Below are positions 27,723-36,726 of a stretch of DNA of 64,000 nt, piece by piece. Position 1 is the stretch's first letter; each line of letters begins with the position of its first letter. The DNA comes from Paludibacteraceae bacterium (GTDB lineage Bacteria > Bacteroidota > Bacteroidia > Bacteroidales > Paludibacteraceae). The notes under the pieces are model-generated. The model made no database searches. It saw nothing but the letters and a program-made list of their open reading frames with translations, and had not been told where the DNA came from. The stretch covers positions 62,001 to 126,000 of the forward strand of contig JAFSTO010000071.1 in assembly GCA_017450435.1 (NCBI GenBank). The letters are read 5' to 3'. The translations under genes and the position numbers were made by a program.

Positions 27723-28286
27723 TTACACCGTCATTATCTCTTTCTCCTTGAGGGCGTATAGTTCGTCTATCTTCTTTACGAACTTGTCGTGAGTCTTCTG
27801 CATCTGCTCCTCCGCATCCTTCTCGGTGTCTTCTGGCAGACCTTTTTTAACAAGTTTCTTAAACTCCTCTATAGCCTCACGCCTTGCATTACGCACAGCC
27901 ATCTTTGCCGTTTCAGCCTCCTGCTTACATTGCTTGGCAAGGTCACGACGGCGTTCCTCTGTCAGAGGCGGCATGTTCAGACGAATCACCTCGCCGTTGT
28001 TAGACGGAGTGAGACCTATGTTAGAGTTGATGATAGCGCGTTCTATCTCGCCAATCATCTTCTTCTCCCATGGTTGAATAGTGATAGTGCGAGCGTCAGG
28101 CACCATTACCGTAGCAACAGAGGTGAGCGGCGACGTTGTACCGTAATAATCAACCCTGACAGAGTCCAGCAAACGCGGACTGGCTTTGCCTGCACGTATG
28201 TGTGCAAGAGCATCGTCAAGGTGACTGACTGCCGACTGCATCTGTTCCTCTGCAGTCTCTTCCAACAAGTTAAGTTCTTCTTCCAT
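27723..28286 (-). CDS. frr: ribosome recycling factor
   Basis: The 187-residue protein matches RRF throughout: the helical opening ([18 protein letters not shown]), [20 protein letters not shown], the [11 protein letters not shown] strand region, [20 protein letters not shown] (20 residues), and the charged [12 protein letters not shown] helix. RRF splits post-termination ribosomes together with EF-G. It follows pyrH by 31 bases, the usual bacterial order. Length and motifs are normal. Confidence 0.98.
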   Translation of the reverse strand: MEEELNLLEETAEEQMQSAVSHLDDALAHIRAGKASPRLLDSVRVDYYGTTSPLTSVATVMVPDARTITIQPWEKKMIGEIERAIINSNIGLTPSNNGEVIRLNMPPLTEERRRDLAKQCKQEAETAKMAVRNARREAIEEFKKLVKKGLPEDTEKDAEEQMQKTHDKFVKKIDELYALKEKEIMTV

Positions 28287-28317
28287 AAAATTAATGATGA
28301 ATTGGTAAATTGACTAT

Positions 28318-29022
28318 TTATGGTTTAACTAAAGTACCTATTCTTTCTCCGTTGATAACCCTCATCAGGTTACCTGTTTTATCCATATTAAAGACGTAGA
28401 TAGGCATTTTGTTTTCCTTACACATTACCGTAGCTGTCTGGTCCATCACCTTTAGCCCTCGTGCGATGACCTCATCGTAGGTTATCTCATCGAACTTGGT
28501 GGCTTTAGGGTCCTTCTCGGGATCAGCGGTATAGATGCCGTCCACACGTGTGCCTTTAAACATCACATCCGCCTCAATCTCAATGGCGCGAAGCGAAGAG
28601 CCGGTATCGGTTGTGAAATAGGGGTTGCCGGTGCCGGCTGCAAAAATCACGACATTGCCTTTATCAAGCAGTCGCACCGCTTTCTGCTTGCTGTAGAACT
28701 CGGCAATAGGCTCCATTCTGACAGCAGTAAGTACCCTCACCTTTTGTCCGATGCTCTCCAAAGCAGAGGAGAGTGCCAGTGCGTTTATCACAGTGGCAAG
28801 CATGCCCATCTGGTCACCTTTAACCCGATCAAATCCACGTTCTGCGCCTTTTAGTCCGCGGAAGATATTACCGCCTCCAATGACAATACCCACTTGAGTA
28901 CCAAGCGCCGCTACCGACTTGATTTGCTCGGCATACTGCATCAAACGAGTATCATCGATACCATATCCTTGAGAGCCTTGAAGGCTTTCACCCGACAATT
29001 TCAGTAAAATCCTTTTATACAT
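28318..29022 (-). CDS. pyrH: UMP kinase
   Basis: The 234-residue amino-acid-kinase-fold enzyme has RILLKLSGESLQG at the start, IVIGGGNIFRG for the phosphate-binding glycine loop, VKGDQMGMLATVINALAL, and TGNPYFTTDTGSSLRA. It phosphorylates UMP to UDP using ATP in pyrimidine synthesis. It is paired with frr downstream; rpsB and tsf, often upstream, are absent here and a gamma-carbonic anhydrase gene takes that place. Confidence 0.98.
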   Translation of the reverse strand: MYKRILLKLSGESLQGSQGYGIDDTRLMQYAEQIKSVAALGTQVGIVIGGGNIFRGLKGAERGFDRVKGDQMGMLATVINALALSSALESIGQKVRVLTAVRMEPIAEFYSKQKAVRLLDKGNVVIFAAGTGNPYFTTDTGSSLRAIEIEADVMFKGTRVDGIYTADPEKDPKATKFDEITYDEVIARGLKVMDQTATVMCKENKMPIYVFNMDKTGNLMRVINGERIGTLVKP

Positions 29023-29047
29023 AACATCATTTGATTTAATTCTTCAC

Positions 29048-29560
29048 TTATTCATACCACGAGGCATACATAGCGTAGTTATGCGCTATCTTACGGTTTA
29101 TCTCTTCCGTCTGCGCCGGGTCTGCTTTCTTAATGAACTTCGCCGGCACTCCGCCCCATATTTCATACTCACCTATCTGCGTGCCCTTGAGAACCAGAGC
29201 TCCGGCAGCCACTATTGCGCCTTTGCCTACATGAACGCCGTCAAGCAACGTACTACCCATCCCGATGAGAGCGTAATCGTCAACATCAGCACCATGTATG
29301 GTCACGTTATGTCCGACAGAAACGTAGTCTCCAAGCGTAATGGTTGACTTCTGATAAAGGGTGTGCAGCACAGAGCCGTCTTGAATATTGCAATGCTTGC
29401 CCACTCGTATCCAGTTGACGTCACCTCGTAGCACGGCATTAAACCACACACTACTTCCTTCTCCTATCACCACGTCACCTACCACGGTGGCATTCTCCGC
29501 AAGAAACACATCTTCCGCAATCTGCGGAGTGAAACCGCGGACAGGTTTGATTAAAGCCAT
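29048..29560 (-). CDS. gamma-carbonic anhydrase-like hexapeptide protein
   Basis: This 170-residue protein shows left-handed beta-helix repeats from the N-terminus (VFLAENATVVGDVVIGEGSS) and metal-ligand histidines in VLHTLYQ and VGHNVTIHGADV, the pattern of the CaiE/YrdA/gamma-CA family. VWFNAVLRGD is the diagnostic early segment. Many members bind zinc or iron and hydrate carbon dioxide; some are inactive, so activity is inferred. It sits 25 bases upstream of pyrH. Short 8-bp repeats lie in the gap to tdh. Confidence 0.92.
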   Translation of the reverse strand: MALIKPVRGFTPQIAEDVFLAENATVVGDVVIGEGSSVWFNAVLRGDVNWIRVGKHCNIQDGSVLHTLYQKSTITLGDYVSVGHNVTIHGADVDDYALIGMGSTLLDGVHVGKGAIVAAGALVLKGTQIGEYEIWGGVPAKFIKKADPAQTEEINRKIAHNYAMYASWYE

Positions 29561-29583
29561 AATTATTTTACGATTTACAATTT

Positions 29584-29607
29584 ACGTCATTACGACATTA
29601 CGTCATT
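29584..29607. repeat. short 8-bp tandem repeat in the tdh/carbonic anhydrase gap
   Basis: ACGTCATT, ACGACATT, ACGTCATT in a row, flanked by further TTACGATTT-like words over about 29570-29618. It belongs to the same class as the repeats at 44681 and 56142. Confidence 0.6.
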
Positions 29608-29616
29608 ATTTACGAT

Positions 29617-30642
29617 TTACCACTCCAGCAGCACCTTGCCGCACTGTCCGGACTCCATCACATCGAAAGCTTCCTGATAACGCTCAAACGGGAACCGATG
29701 TGTGATGACAGGAGTCAGGTCAAACCCTCCGAGCAGCATCTGCTCCATCTGATACCACGTCTCCCACATACGTCTGCCGGTGATGCCTTTTATAGTCAGG
29801 GCATTGAAGATAATATCCGACCAGTTGACCTTTGTGTCAGACGGTAAAATACCCAACTGCGCAATGTTCGCACCTTTGTACATGTGCTCAACCATATTAT
29901 TGAACACATCCGGCACTCCCGACATCTCCAGTCCCACATCAAAGCCCTTTATTCCCAGTTGCGCCATCGCACTGTCCAATGTCTCACCTGCCGCAGTGTT
30001 CACCGTCAGTGTCGCCCCCATTCGCTTGGCAATGTCCAACCGCAGAGGATTGATATCAAGCACCACTATGTTCTTAGCGCCGGCAAACCTGCATATACCG
30101 GCAGCCATCGTTCCTATCAGTCCGGCTCCGGTAATGAGAACATCTTCGCCGAGAAGAGGAAACGCAAGCGCCGTATGAGTGGCGTTTCCGAATGGATCCA
30201 TGATAGCAGCGAAGTCGTCCGGAATCTCGTCCCGTAGTTTGACAATGTTAGATTCCGGAATTGAAACATACTCCGCAAAAGCGCCGTCCTTGCCGAAAAT
30301 GCCTACCGAGAGACTATTCTCACATACGTGTGCCATTCCACGTCTGCAGTTGCGGCAGTGCCCGCAAACTATATGCCCTTCGGCTGTCACACGCTCGCCA
30401 ACGCTAATATTACGTACTCCGGCACCGACCTCCACCACTCTGCCCACAAACTCATGCCCCTGAATATACGGAGGCGTACAATGCTTCTGTGACCATTCGT
30501 CCCATTTGTACATGTGCATATCCGTGCCGCATATAGCGGCTTTGGTCACCTTGATAAGTACATCGTTGACCCCTACCTCAGGCATCGGGACATCTTCAAA
30601 CCATATACCGCGCCGAGGATAACGTTTAACCAATGCTTTCAT
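29617..30642 (-). CDS. tdh: L-threonine 3-dehydrogenase
   Basis: The 341-residue zinc alcohol-dehydrogenase-family enzyme is exactly E. coli Tdh length. It shows AICGTDMHMYKWDEW, the catalytic-zinc GHE in YIQGHEFVG, the structural zinc cysteines CGHCRNCRRGMAHVC, and a Rossmann ITGAGLIGTMAAG. It oxidises threonine to 2-amino-3-ketobutyrate with NAD, the product then being cleaved by Kbl. The start is one base after the kbl stop, so the two form an operon in the order kbl-tdh, as in E. coli. Confidence 0.97.
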   Translation of the reverse strand: MKALVKRYPRRGIWFEDVPMPEVGVNDVLIKVTKAAICGTDMHMYKWDEWSQKHCTPPYIQGHEFVGRVVEVGAGVRNISVGERVTAEGHIVCGHCRNCRRGMAHVCENSLSVGIFGKDGAFAEYVSIPESNIVKLRDEIPDDFAAIMDPFGNATHTALAFPLLGEDVLITGAGLIGTMAAGICRFAGAKNIVVLDINPLRLDIAKRMGATLTVNTAAGETLDSAMAQLGIKGFDVGLEMSGVPDVFNNMVEHMYKGANIAQLGILPSDTKVNWSDIIFNALTIKGITGRRMWETWYQMEQMLLGGFDLTPVITHRFPFERYQEAFDVMESGQCGKVLLEW

Positions 30643-30643
30643 A

Positions 30644-31834
30644 TCACTTCAGTACATGCAGTTGCTTACCTATTTTCACAAAAGCCTCCACGCCTCTGTC
30701 CAGTTGCTCGCGCGTATGCGCTGCGGAAACCTGAACACGAATACGCGCTTCGCCCTTAGGTACAACAGGATAGTAGAAGCCTGTCACGTATATACCTTCT
30801 TTCTGCAAGGCAGCCGCAAAGTCCTGACTAAGACGTGCGTCATAGAGCATCACTGCACAGATAGCCGACTCTGTTGGTTTAATGTCAAAACCTGCAGCTT
30901 TCATGCGTGAGATAAAGTAGTCAGTGTTCTCATGCAAGCGGTCCTGCAAGGTGTTGTCACGCGTCAGTATTTCCAAAGTCTTAATACCTGCAGCTGCTAT
31001 CATCGGCGGGATAGAGTTGCTGAAAAGATACGGCCGTGAACGCTGGCGGAGCAGGTCGATTATCTCCTGCTTACCCGTAGTGAAACCGCCCACAGCGCCG
31101 CCAAATGCCTTGCCAAGCGTGCCGGTGATTATTTCTATCTTTCCCCGCAGTCCGAATCGTTCAGTCACGCCGTGTCCCGTCCTGCCTACTACTCCTGCAG
31201 AGTGGCTCTCATCAATCATGACGAGGGCGTTATACTTGTTTGCCAATTCGTATATCTTGTCCAGCGGGCACACGTTGCCGTCCATTGAGAACACACCATC
31301 GGTAGCTATGATACGAAACCTCTGAACTTGCGCTTTCTTGAGTTGCTCTTCAAGGTCTGCCATATCGGCGTTCTTATATCTATAACGCACGGCCTTACAC
31401 AGGCGGACTCCGTCAATGATGGAAGCATGATTCAGACTGTCGCTGATGATAGCGTCTTCCTCGGTCAGCAAGGGTTCAAACAGACCACCGTTAGCATCGA
31501 AACATGCAGCATACAGAATAGTATCGTCGGTACCGAAGAAACTGCTGATAGCCCGCTCCAGACGCTTGTGCGTGTCTTGCGTACCACATATAAACCGCAC
31601 CGACGCCATGCCATAGCCACGCTCGTCCATAGCCTGCTTGGCCGCCTCAATAAGCTCGTTGTTATCAGCCAAACCAAGGTAGTTATTCGCGCAGAAATTG
31701 ACCACATCGCTGCCGTCCGCCACCTGTATGCCTGACGACTGGGGAGTAACGATAACACGCTCGTTCTTATATAAACCTGCGTCACGGATTTCCTGAAGCG
31801 TGGTGCGCAGGTGAGATTGAAAATCGGTGTACAT
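30644..31834 (-). CDS. kbl: glycine C-acetyltransferase (2-amino-3-ketobutyrate CoA ligase)
   Basis: The 396-residue PLP enzyme of the alpha-oxoamine synthase family has NYLGLADNNELI, RFICGTQDTHKRLE, DESHSAGVVGRTGHG, and the PLP lysine K242 in GTLGKAFGGAVGG. It converts aminoketobutyrate plus CoA to glycine and acetyl-CoA, working with Tdh encoded one base downstream. Length and motifs match E. coli Kbl. Confidence 0.97.
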   Translation of the reverse strand: MYTDFQSHLRTTLQEIRDAGLYKNERVIVTPQSSGIQVADGSDVVNFCANNYLGLADNNELIEAAKQAMDERGYGMASVRFICGTQDTHKRLERAISSFFGTDDTILYAACFDANGGLFEPLLTEEDAIISDSLNHASIIDGVRLCKAVRYRYKNADMADLEEQLKKAQVQRFRIIATDGVFSMDGNVCPLDKIYELANKYNALVMIDESHSAGVVGRTGHGVTERFGLRGKIEIITGTLGKAFGGAVGGFTTGKQEIIDLLRQRSRPYLFSNSIPPMIAAAGIKTLEILTRDNTLQDRLHENTDYFISRMKAAGFDIKPTESAICAVMLYDARLSQDFAAALQKEGIYVTGFYYPVVPKGEARIRVQVSAAHTREQLDRGVEAFVKIGKQLHVLK

Positions 31835-31899
31835 TGTTGCTTGTTTTAAGGTTGGTAGTTTTGTAGGTTACCGGGTTGCCGGTTTTTTGTTTTCCTCAA

Positions 31900-33243
31900 T
31901 TAAATGATTCCCTGCTCTAACATGGCTGTGGCTACTTTCATGAAGCCTGCTATATTAGCACCTTTTACATAGTCGATAGTGCCATCGGGCTGCGTACCAT
32001 AACGCACACACTGCTCGTGTATTGCCTCCATTATATGGTGCAAACGGCTATCCACCTCCTCGGCTTTCCAACTGAGGTGTTCTGCATTCTGCGTCATCTC
32101 CAGTCCTGAGGTTGCCACGCCACCGGCATTGACTGCCTTACCCGGGGCGAACAACACGCCGTTATGTTGGAAGAAATGTATCGCACCCGGCTGACAGCCC
32201 ATATTGCTCACCTCGCAGCAGCACCAGCAGCCGTTCTCTTTCAGTTGCTTGGCATCGTCCTCCGATAGCTCGTTCTGGAAAGCGCAAGGCAACGCAATGT
32301 CACAAGGCACCGACCACGCCTTCTTCCCTGCGGTGAACACTGCTTGAGCGGGAAACTTATCAGTCATGTCTTGAACCTTGTTTCTATTCGAGGCACGCAT
32401 CACCAGCATATAGTCAATCATCTCATGTGTTATGCCGTCTTTTATCTCGCACACGCCGTCCGGTCCGCTTATTGCCACCACCTTTGCTCCTAACTCCGTT
32501 GCTTTCTTCGCCGCTCCCCATGCTACGTTACCGAAACCTGACAACGCGATACGTTTGCCGTCGATGGTCTTCCCTGCCTTGTCAAGCAAGTGTTGGGTGA
32601 AATACAACGCTCCGTATCCCGTAGCTTCCGGCCTAAGGATAGAGCCGCCCCATGTCATTCCCTTGCCTGTCAGCACACCCGTGTGATACTCACGCGCCAA
32701 CTTCTGGTACATGCCGTTCAAATATCCTATCTCTCTGCCACCTACGCCTACGTCGCCCGCAGGTATATCCTGGTCCGGACCTATGCAACGCCACAGCTCA
32801 AGCATGAATGCCTGGCAGAAACGCATTATCTCTTCGTCAGACTTCCCCACAGGGTCAAAGTCCGAGCCTCCCTTTGCTCCACCCATCGGCAGCGTAGTCA
32901 GCGCGTTCTTGAAGGTCTGTTCGAAACCGAGAAACTTCAGCATCGACGGCGTTACCGCTCTATGGAATCGCAACCCGCCCTTGTACGGACCGATAGCGGA
33001 ATTGAACTGCACACGGTAGCCGAGGTTGGTTTGCACCGCGCCCCGATCATCAACCCAGGTAACACGGAAGGTGAATATACGGTCAGGCTCCACCATTCGC
33101 TCCACAATCTTCGCCTTTTCGAACTCAGGATGATGATTATAAACATCTTCTATCGACTCCAAAACCTCCTGTACTGCCTGTAGGTACTCTGCTTCCCCCG
33201 GGTGTTTAGCAGCAAGCTGCTGCATAATAACTTGTGTTTTCAT
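31900..33243 (-). CDS. gdhA: NADP-type glutamate dehydrogenase
   Basis: The 447-residue protein is the same length as E. coli GdhA. Motifs are RVQFNSAIGPYKGGLRFH, PMGGAKGGSDFDP with the catalytic lysine, and DIPAGDVGVGGREIGYL. A Rossmann domain (ALSGFGNVAWGAA) follows. It fixes ammonium onto 2-oxoglutarate. NADP preference is inferred from the hexameric short GdhA class and is not read directly. It is followed by kbl-tdh with a 65-base gap, so the genes may form one amino-acid unit. No clear TAnnTTTG promoter is visible in the 78 bases before it. Confidence 0.96.
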   Translation of the reverse strand: MKTQVIMQQLAAKHPGEAEYLQAVQEVLESIEDVYNHHPEFEKAKIVERMVEPDRIFTFRVTWVDDRGAVQTNLGYRVQFNSAIGPYKGGLRFHRAVTPSMLKFLGFEQTFKNALTTLPMGGAKGGSDFDPVGKSDEEIMRFCQAFMLELWRCIGPDQDIPAGDVGVGGREIGYLNGMYQKLAREYHTGVLTGKGMTWGGSILRPEATGYGALYFTQHLLDKAGKTIDGKRIALSGFGNVAWGAAKKATELGAKVVAISGPDGVCEIKDGITHEMIDYMLVMRASNRNKVQDMTDKFPAQAVFTAGKKAWSVPCDIALPCAFQNELSEDDAKQLKENGCWCCCEVSNMGCQPGAIHFFQHNGVLFAPGKAVNAGGVATSGLEMTQNAEHLSWKAEEVDSRLHHIMEAIHEQCVRYGTQPDGTIDYVKGANIAGFMKVATAMLEQGII

Positions 33244-33321
33244 AGTATATTGATTATGATAACGTATTTCTCACATAAAGTCAGCGTCCCGACATTGCTT
33301 CCTTAGTCACTTCGTCCTTAA

Positions 33322-34446
33322 TCACTTTGTCACTTCAACATACGGTGCTTGGCGCCCCTTTGTCAGTCCGAGCGAGACAGGTGGTTCTGCCATCCGGACA
33401 GCCTCCGTGTTGGTGCTGATAAACGAATGTCTGCCCCACCATCGCCACGGTCGCGCCAAATAGACAAGCGGCGCACCGGGACGCAACAGCTCATCCGGCG
33501 TGGCATAACGCACTGTACAACCGACAAACACCATTCCCTGCGCTGCCACCTCGTCAGCCGGCACCAAGCCGTACTCTGTTTGCAGCGAGTCGGATGATAT
33601 TCTGACACGCTCCTGCCCGTCCGAAGTCTTTGAATTCACCACAAAACCGCGGCCGGCTGCTATATAACACTCTTTCTTGCCGACCTCCGAGCCAATGACC
33701 AACTCGGCATTACGCACCGTTACATCCATACCGCCGAAGATATAATCCACCGTACCCTGCACAACGCCGCCATCCAGCACCAGGCTCGCACCATGGTCGC
33801 CATACAGCACGTCCTGCTTGCCCGTTATCCTGCAACCTACAAGGCGGGCATCAGTAGCCCCTGACACAAAAGAAAGTGCAGCAGCACGTTCCGTAAAACG
33901 TGCCTGCTGCACCTCAGTTGACCATAACTCACGCGGCCGAGCCGGCATCACTTTCTTCGGACGCTCGTTAACCGTCCAATCAACAGCGGCCTGCGATATG
34001 TCCACTAACGAATCACTCAGCTCTGCCGGAGAGATATATAGATTAAAGGAATTTTCAAAGATTATATTCTCCGCTGTGAACCTTGGTGCTGTCACCAGCA
34101 CTGCCGCGTTCCACCTTCTCATCCGCTTGCCGCCGTAGTTGAAGTTTCCTCCCATTGAGCGATATTGATACCCATGCCCGCAATACCAACTTATCCTTAC
34201 AGCATTCGTATCAGCCGTCACTCCACCGTTACTGACACCTATCGACGGCTCTGCAGCAGCGTTGACAAACGTCACATCAGGTACGTCAATTGTCAGCTCC
34301 TCATAATACGTTCCGGGAGCGATATAGATAGTACTACCTTTGCCGGAATTAGCGTACTCGATGCGAGCGCTATCAAGTGCCGAACCTATACTACCACCAT
34401 GGGGAACATGGAAGATTGCGGCAAATATGAACAAGAAAAATCCCAT
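33322..34446 (-). CDS. secreted pectinesterase-family protein
   Basis: I start at the ATG at 34446 (MGFFLFIFAAIFHVP, a short signal peptide), because the promoter's -7 box ends four bases upstream; the open frame itself extends 37 codons further and runs through the promoter. The 374-residue product is a right-handed beta-helix of the pectin methylesterase type. It has IYIAPGTYYEELTI, GKQDVLYGD with the first catalytic Asp, GTVDYIFGG with the second, and LARPWRWWG with the substrate arginine. It should remove methyl groups from pectin. An insert around residues 150-180 is unlike plant enzymes. No T9SS tail is seen. Confidence 0.9.
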   Translation of the reverse strand: MGFFLFIFAAIFHVPHGGSIGSALDSARIEYANSGKGSTIYIAPGTYYEELTIDVPDVTFVNAAAEPSIGVSNGGVTADTNAVRISWYCGHGYQYRSMGGNFNYGGKRMRRWNAAVLVTAPRFTAENIIFENSFNLYISPAELSDSLVDISQAAVDWTVNERPKKVMPARPRELWSTEVQQARFTERAAALSFVSGATDARLVGCRITGKQDVLYGDHGASLVLDGGVVQGTVDYIFGGMDVTVRNAELVIGSEVGKKECYIAAGRGFVVNSKTSDGQERVRISSDSLQTEYGLVPADEVAAQGMVFVGCTVRYATPDELLRPGAPLVYLARPWRWWGRHSFISTNTEAVRMAEPPVSLGLTKGRQAPYVEVTK

Positions 34447-34450
34447 GTTG

Positions 34451-34481
34451 CAAAGGTAATAATTTTTTATGATACAAACAA
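34451..34481 (-). promoter_or_regulatory. promoter of the pectinesterase gene; leaderless start
   Basis: On the minus strand TTG (34481-34479), 20 bases, TACCTTTG (34458-34451). The ATG begins five bases later, so the transcript probably starts at or next to it. Confidence 0.75.
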
Positions 34482-34497
34482 GAAAAAGACGATTTTT

Positions 34498-34528
34498 TTG
34501 TGCACGTCGAAAAAAAGCAGTAATTTTG
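34498..34528 (+). promoter_or_regulatory. promoter of the divergent barrel-protein operon
   Basis: TTG (34498-34500), 20 bases, TAATTTTG (34521-34528), 22 bases before the GTG start at 34551. It is back to back with the pectinesterase promoter. Confidence 0.75.
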
Positions 34529-34550
34529 CAGCAAGAAAACTTCATTTGAC

Positions 34551-35675
34551 GTGTCACGACGCAGTCTGCTCATATTATTCTGCTTATATCTCTCTTGCAG
34601 TGGTGTCAGCTCCGCAACAAGTGGTTTTGCCGCTGACACAGTTGCCGGACGAGGTCTCCATGGATGGTTTCGCTATGCCGGTTACGGGCACTCGCTTTAC
34701 GCTGATGAGCACCCTGATTTCTTTCGCCTTGACGTGACTGCCATGAGTATGTCTCCCGAATACGACTATTCAGGCAAGAGCCGAAGCTACTCAATGCAGA
34801 CACTCGGCGTATTCGGCATAAGGCTGCCTATATGGTGCGGGAATCTCAGCGACGGCAGATACGGTCTGAGTGTGACACAAGCCATGAGCGCAAATATATG
34901 GATGGACCTGTTTGAGAGCAGTACCTCGCCCATCGTTGACACCGACTACCGCATTTCCCTTCCCTCCATCACGTTCCTCCACCGGCTGAATACCGGTTCC
35001 GGCCGTTTTCTCAAGAACTACAGTATCCGCTTTTGTCCGTTCAACCATGAGTCAACGCATATCGGCGACGAGATGGTGCTGCAACGAAGCGACAAAGGCT
35101 ACGCCCTAAGGCGGATAAACGTTAGTTATAACTACCTGTCGCTTGACCTCACCCTCAACGAGCCGGAAAACCGCCACATCATGACCCACACCTTCCGCCT
35201 TGGGCTGATGCTACTGCTGAACCCTAAAGAAGGCTGGTACTTTGTGGAGCAACGTGACGGCGCAGAAAACAACATTTGGTCAGACCAAAGCAGCCACATC
35301 GGCAAAGCCGGCACCAGTGCCCGCAACGGAGCAAGCGGCTTGCCGTTTGAGATGTTTCTGCAATATCAGTTCCAATCGCCGTGCAGCAAACATGGTTTTC
35401 AAGGCATTGCGTCTGCAGAGATACGCAACAGAGCCATCTATCAATATGACCTGAACGAGACGACAGTGGCAGCCTCGCCACGCTACGGCAAAGCTGACCC
35501 ACACCGCTTTACGTACAATATTTTCATAGGCGCCCGATACAATATGCCTGCCTACGACGGCTACTTCTCACGCGTAGCATTAGGAATACGAGCATACCAC
35601 GGCAACTGTCCTTACGGCATGTTCCGAAGTATTGACAATGTGTCACATATCGGCGCTTGCCTGATTTTTCAATAA
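34551..35675 (+). CDS. outer-membrane beta-barrel protein, DUF1207-like
   Basis: A GTG start is used: MSRRSLLILFCLYLSCSGVS is a signal peptide, and no ATG lies between the promoter and this point in frame. The 374-residue product alternates amphipathic strands. It contains IVDTDYRISLP and NHESTHIGDEMVL, which resemble the LxNxDYR and SSHLGDE signatures of DUF1207 proteins, and ends FRSIDNVSHIGACLIFQ with an aromatic-rich last strand. Function is unknown. It is followed 23 bases later by a PAP2 phosphatase and a DUF4491 protein on the same strand. It may work in lipid or polyprenyl-phosphate handling with them, which is inference from position. Confidence 0.7.
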   Translation: MSRRSLLILFCLYLSCSGVSSATSGFAADTVAGRGLHGWFRYAGYGHSLYADEHPDFFRLDVTAMSMSPEYDYSGKSRSYSMQTLGVFGIRLPIWCGNLSDGRYGLSVTQAMSANIWMDLFESSTSPIVDTDYRISLPSITFLHRLNTGSGRFLKNYSIRFCPFNHESTHIGDEMVLQRSDKGYALRRINVSYNYLSLDLTLNEPENRHIMTHTFRLGLMLLLNPKEGWYFVEQRDGAENNIWSDQSSHIGKAGTSARNGASGLPFEMFLQYQFQSPCSKHGFQGIASAEIRNRAIYQYDLNETTVAASPRYGKADPHRFTYNIFIGARYNMPAYDGYFSRVALGIRAYHGNCPYGMFRSIDNVSHIGACLIFQ

Positions 35676-35698
35676 CGACAACAAAGAGTTGCTTTCTC

Positions 35699-36379
35699 AT
35701 GCTGAAGAACAAAGCAATACCGGCCTACCTCACCCTGTGTGCTATCCTTTGGATAGGATTGTGTGTATGTATGCTGGTGTTCGACAAAAGCAGTCTTCAC
35801 CTTGCGTTGCAGTTACCTCACGGTAAAGCAGCCGACTTTTTCTTCCGCTATTACTCCTTAGGCGCAGAGATATGGTTGTATCCCTTGATGGCTCTGCCCC
35901 TATGCTTTCGCCGGTGGCGTGACACTATAGTATTCGCTGTAGCCGAAGGGTTGTCAGCCGCCATTGTGCAGACCGTTAAACACCTCTGCAACATGCCGCG
36001 CCCCGTAACATGGTTCACAGAGCAGTTCGGCAATGCAGATGCTCTAACCTTGGCAGAAGGTGTAAAGATGAACCTTTGGCACTCTTTCCCGTCCGGCCAC
36101 ACCGCAACATTCTTCGCCTTCTTTACCGTATGCGTATGGTTATGGGCAAGCCACAACGAGCAAACATGTACTGACCGACAAGCAAAAACAACAAACAGAC
36201 AATGGCAGGATATAACGTTTGCTACAGCATGCTTTGCAATGGCTGCTATAGGAGGATATAGCAGGATTTACCTGTCACAACACTTCGCCGCTGATGTGCT
36301 CGGCGGTTCGATAATCGGCACAACAGCAGCATTGTTGGTGTGCTACGTAAACGAGATAATAAAAAGAAAAAACAAATGA
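35699..36379 (+). CDS. PAP2-family membrane phosphatase
   Basis: The ATG at 35699 is chosen over an in-frame TTG at 35657 that lies inside the previous gene. The 226-residue protein has several membrane helices and the complete three-part PAP2 active site: K94 to R101-P102 (KHLCNMPRP), PSGH at 131-134, and S188-R189 with H195 and D199 (SRIYLSQHFAAD). Such enzymes dephosphorylate phosphatidate, undecaprenyl pyrophosphate or lipid A on the periplasmic face. The substrate here is not decidable. Its stop overlaps the DUF4491 start by four bases. Confidence 0.93.
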   Translation: MLKNKAIPAYLTLCAILWIGLCVCMLVFDKSSLHLALQLPHGKAADFFFRYYSLGAEIWLYPLMALPLCFRRWRDTIVFAVAEGLSAAIVQTVKHLCNMPRPVTWFTEQFGNADALTLAEGVKMNLWHSFPSGHTATFFAFFTVCVWLWASHNEQTCTDRQAKTTNRQWQDITFATACFAMAAIGGYSRIYLSQHFAADVLGGSIIGTTAALLVCYVNEIIKRKNK

Positions 36380-36675
36380 CAATAGACTCATTCTACGGTC
36401 TCCTTGTCGGAGCCGCCACTTTCCTTTGTATTGGAATCTTTCACCCTTTGGTTATCAAGGCGGAATACTATTTAGGCGTCAAAAGCTGGTGGTTGTTCCT
36501 GCTGATAGGTATATGCGGTATCATCGGCTCAATTTTTGCAGATAACCAAACCGTCTCCATACTGCTTGGCGTGATGGCATTCAGCAGCCTATGGGGCATA
36601 GGCGAAGTATTCAAACAAAGGGAACGTGTAAGAAAAGGCTGGTTCCCGAAGAATCCGAAAAGAAAAGACTATTAA
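36376..36675 (+). CDS. DUF4491 small membrane protein
   Basis: This 99-residue protein has an ATG overlapping the PAP2 stop (ATGA). Three hydrophobic segments are seen, with FHPLVIKAEYYLGVKSWW in the first loop and a basic end (GWFPKNPKRKDY). The sequence matches the DUF4491 family, common in Bacteroidota and Firmicutes and of unknown role. Coupled translation with a lipid phosphatase hints at envelope work. Confidence 0.85.
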   Translation: MTIDSFYGLLVGAATFLCIGIFHPLVIKAEYYLGVKSWWLFLLIGICGIIGSIFADNQTVSILLGVMAFSSLWGIGEVFKQRERVRKGWFPKNPKRKDY

Positions 36676-36726
36676 GCACTTTTAAAAATTTGTAAAGCGC
36701 ACGTTTTTTAGAAACGCCCTTAAAAC

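Noticed and set aside
31870..31890. Intrinsic terminator (ACCGG-GTTG-CCGGT followed by T run) on the plus strand between kbl and gdhA
   Set aside because: Both flanking genes are on the minus strand, where the stem is not followed by a U tract, and the stem is only 5 bp.
35657..35698. Upstream TTG start of the PAP2 gene
   Set aside because: It would overlap the preceding gene's coding end and adds a non-conserved 14-residue lead; ATG at 35699 fits the membrane protein start.
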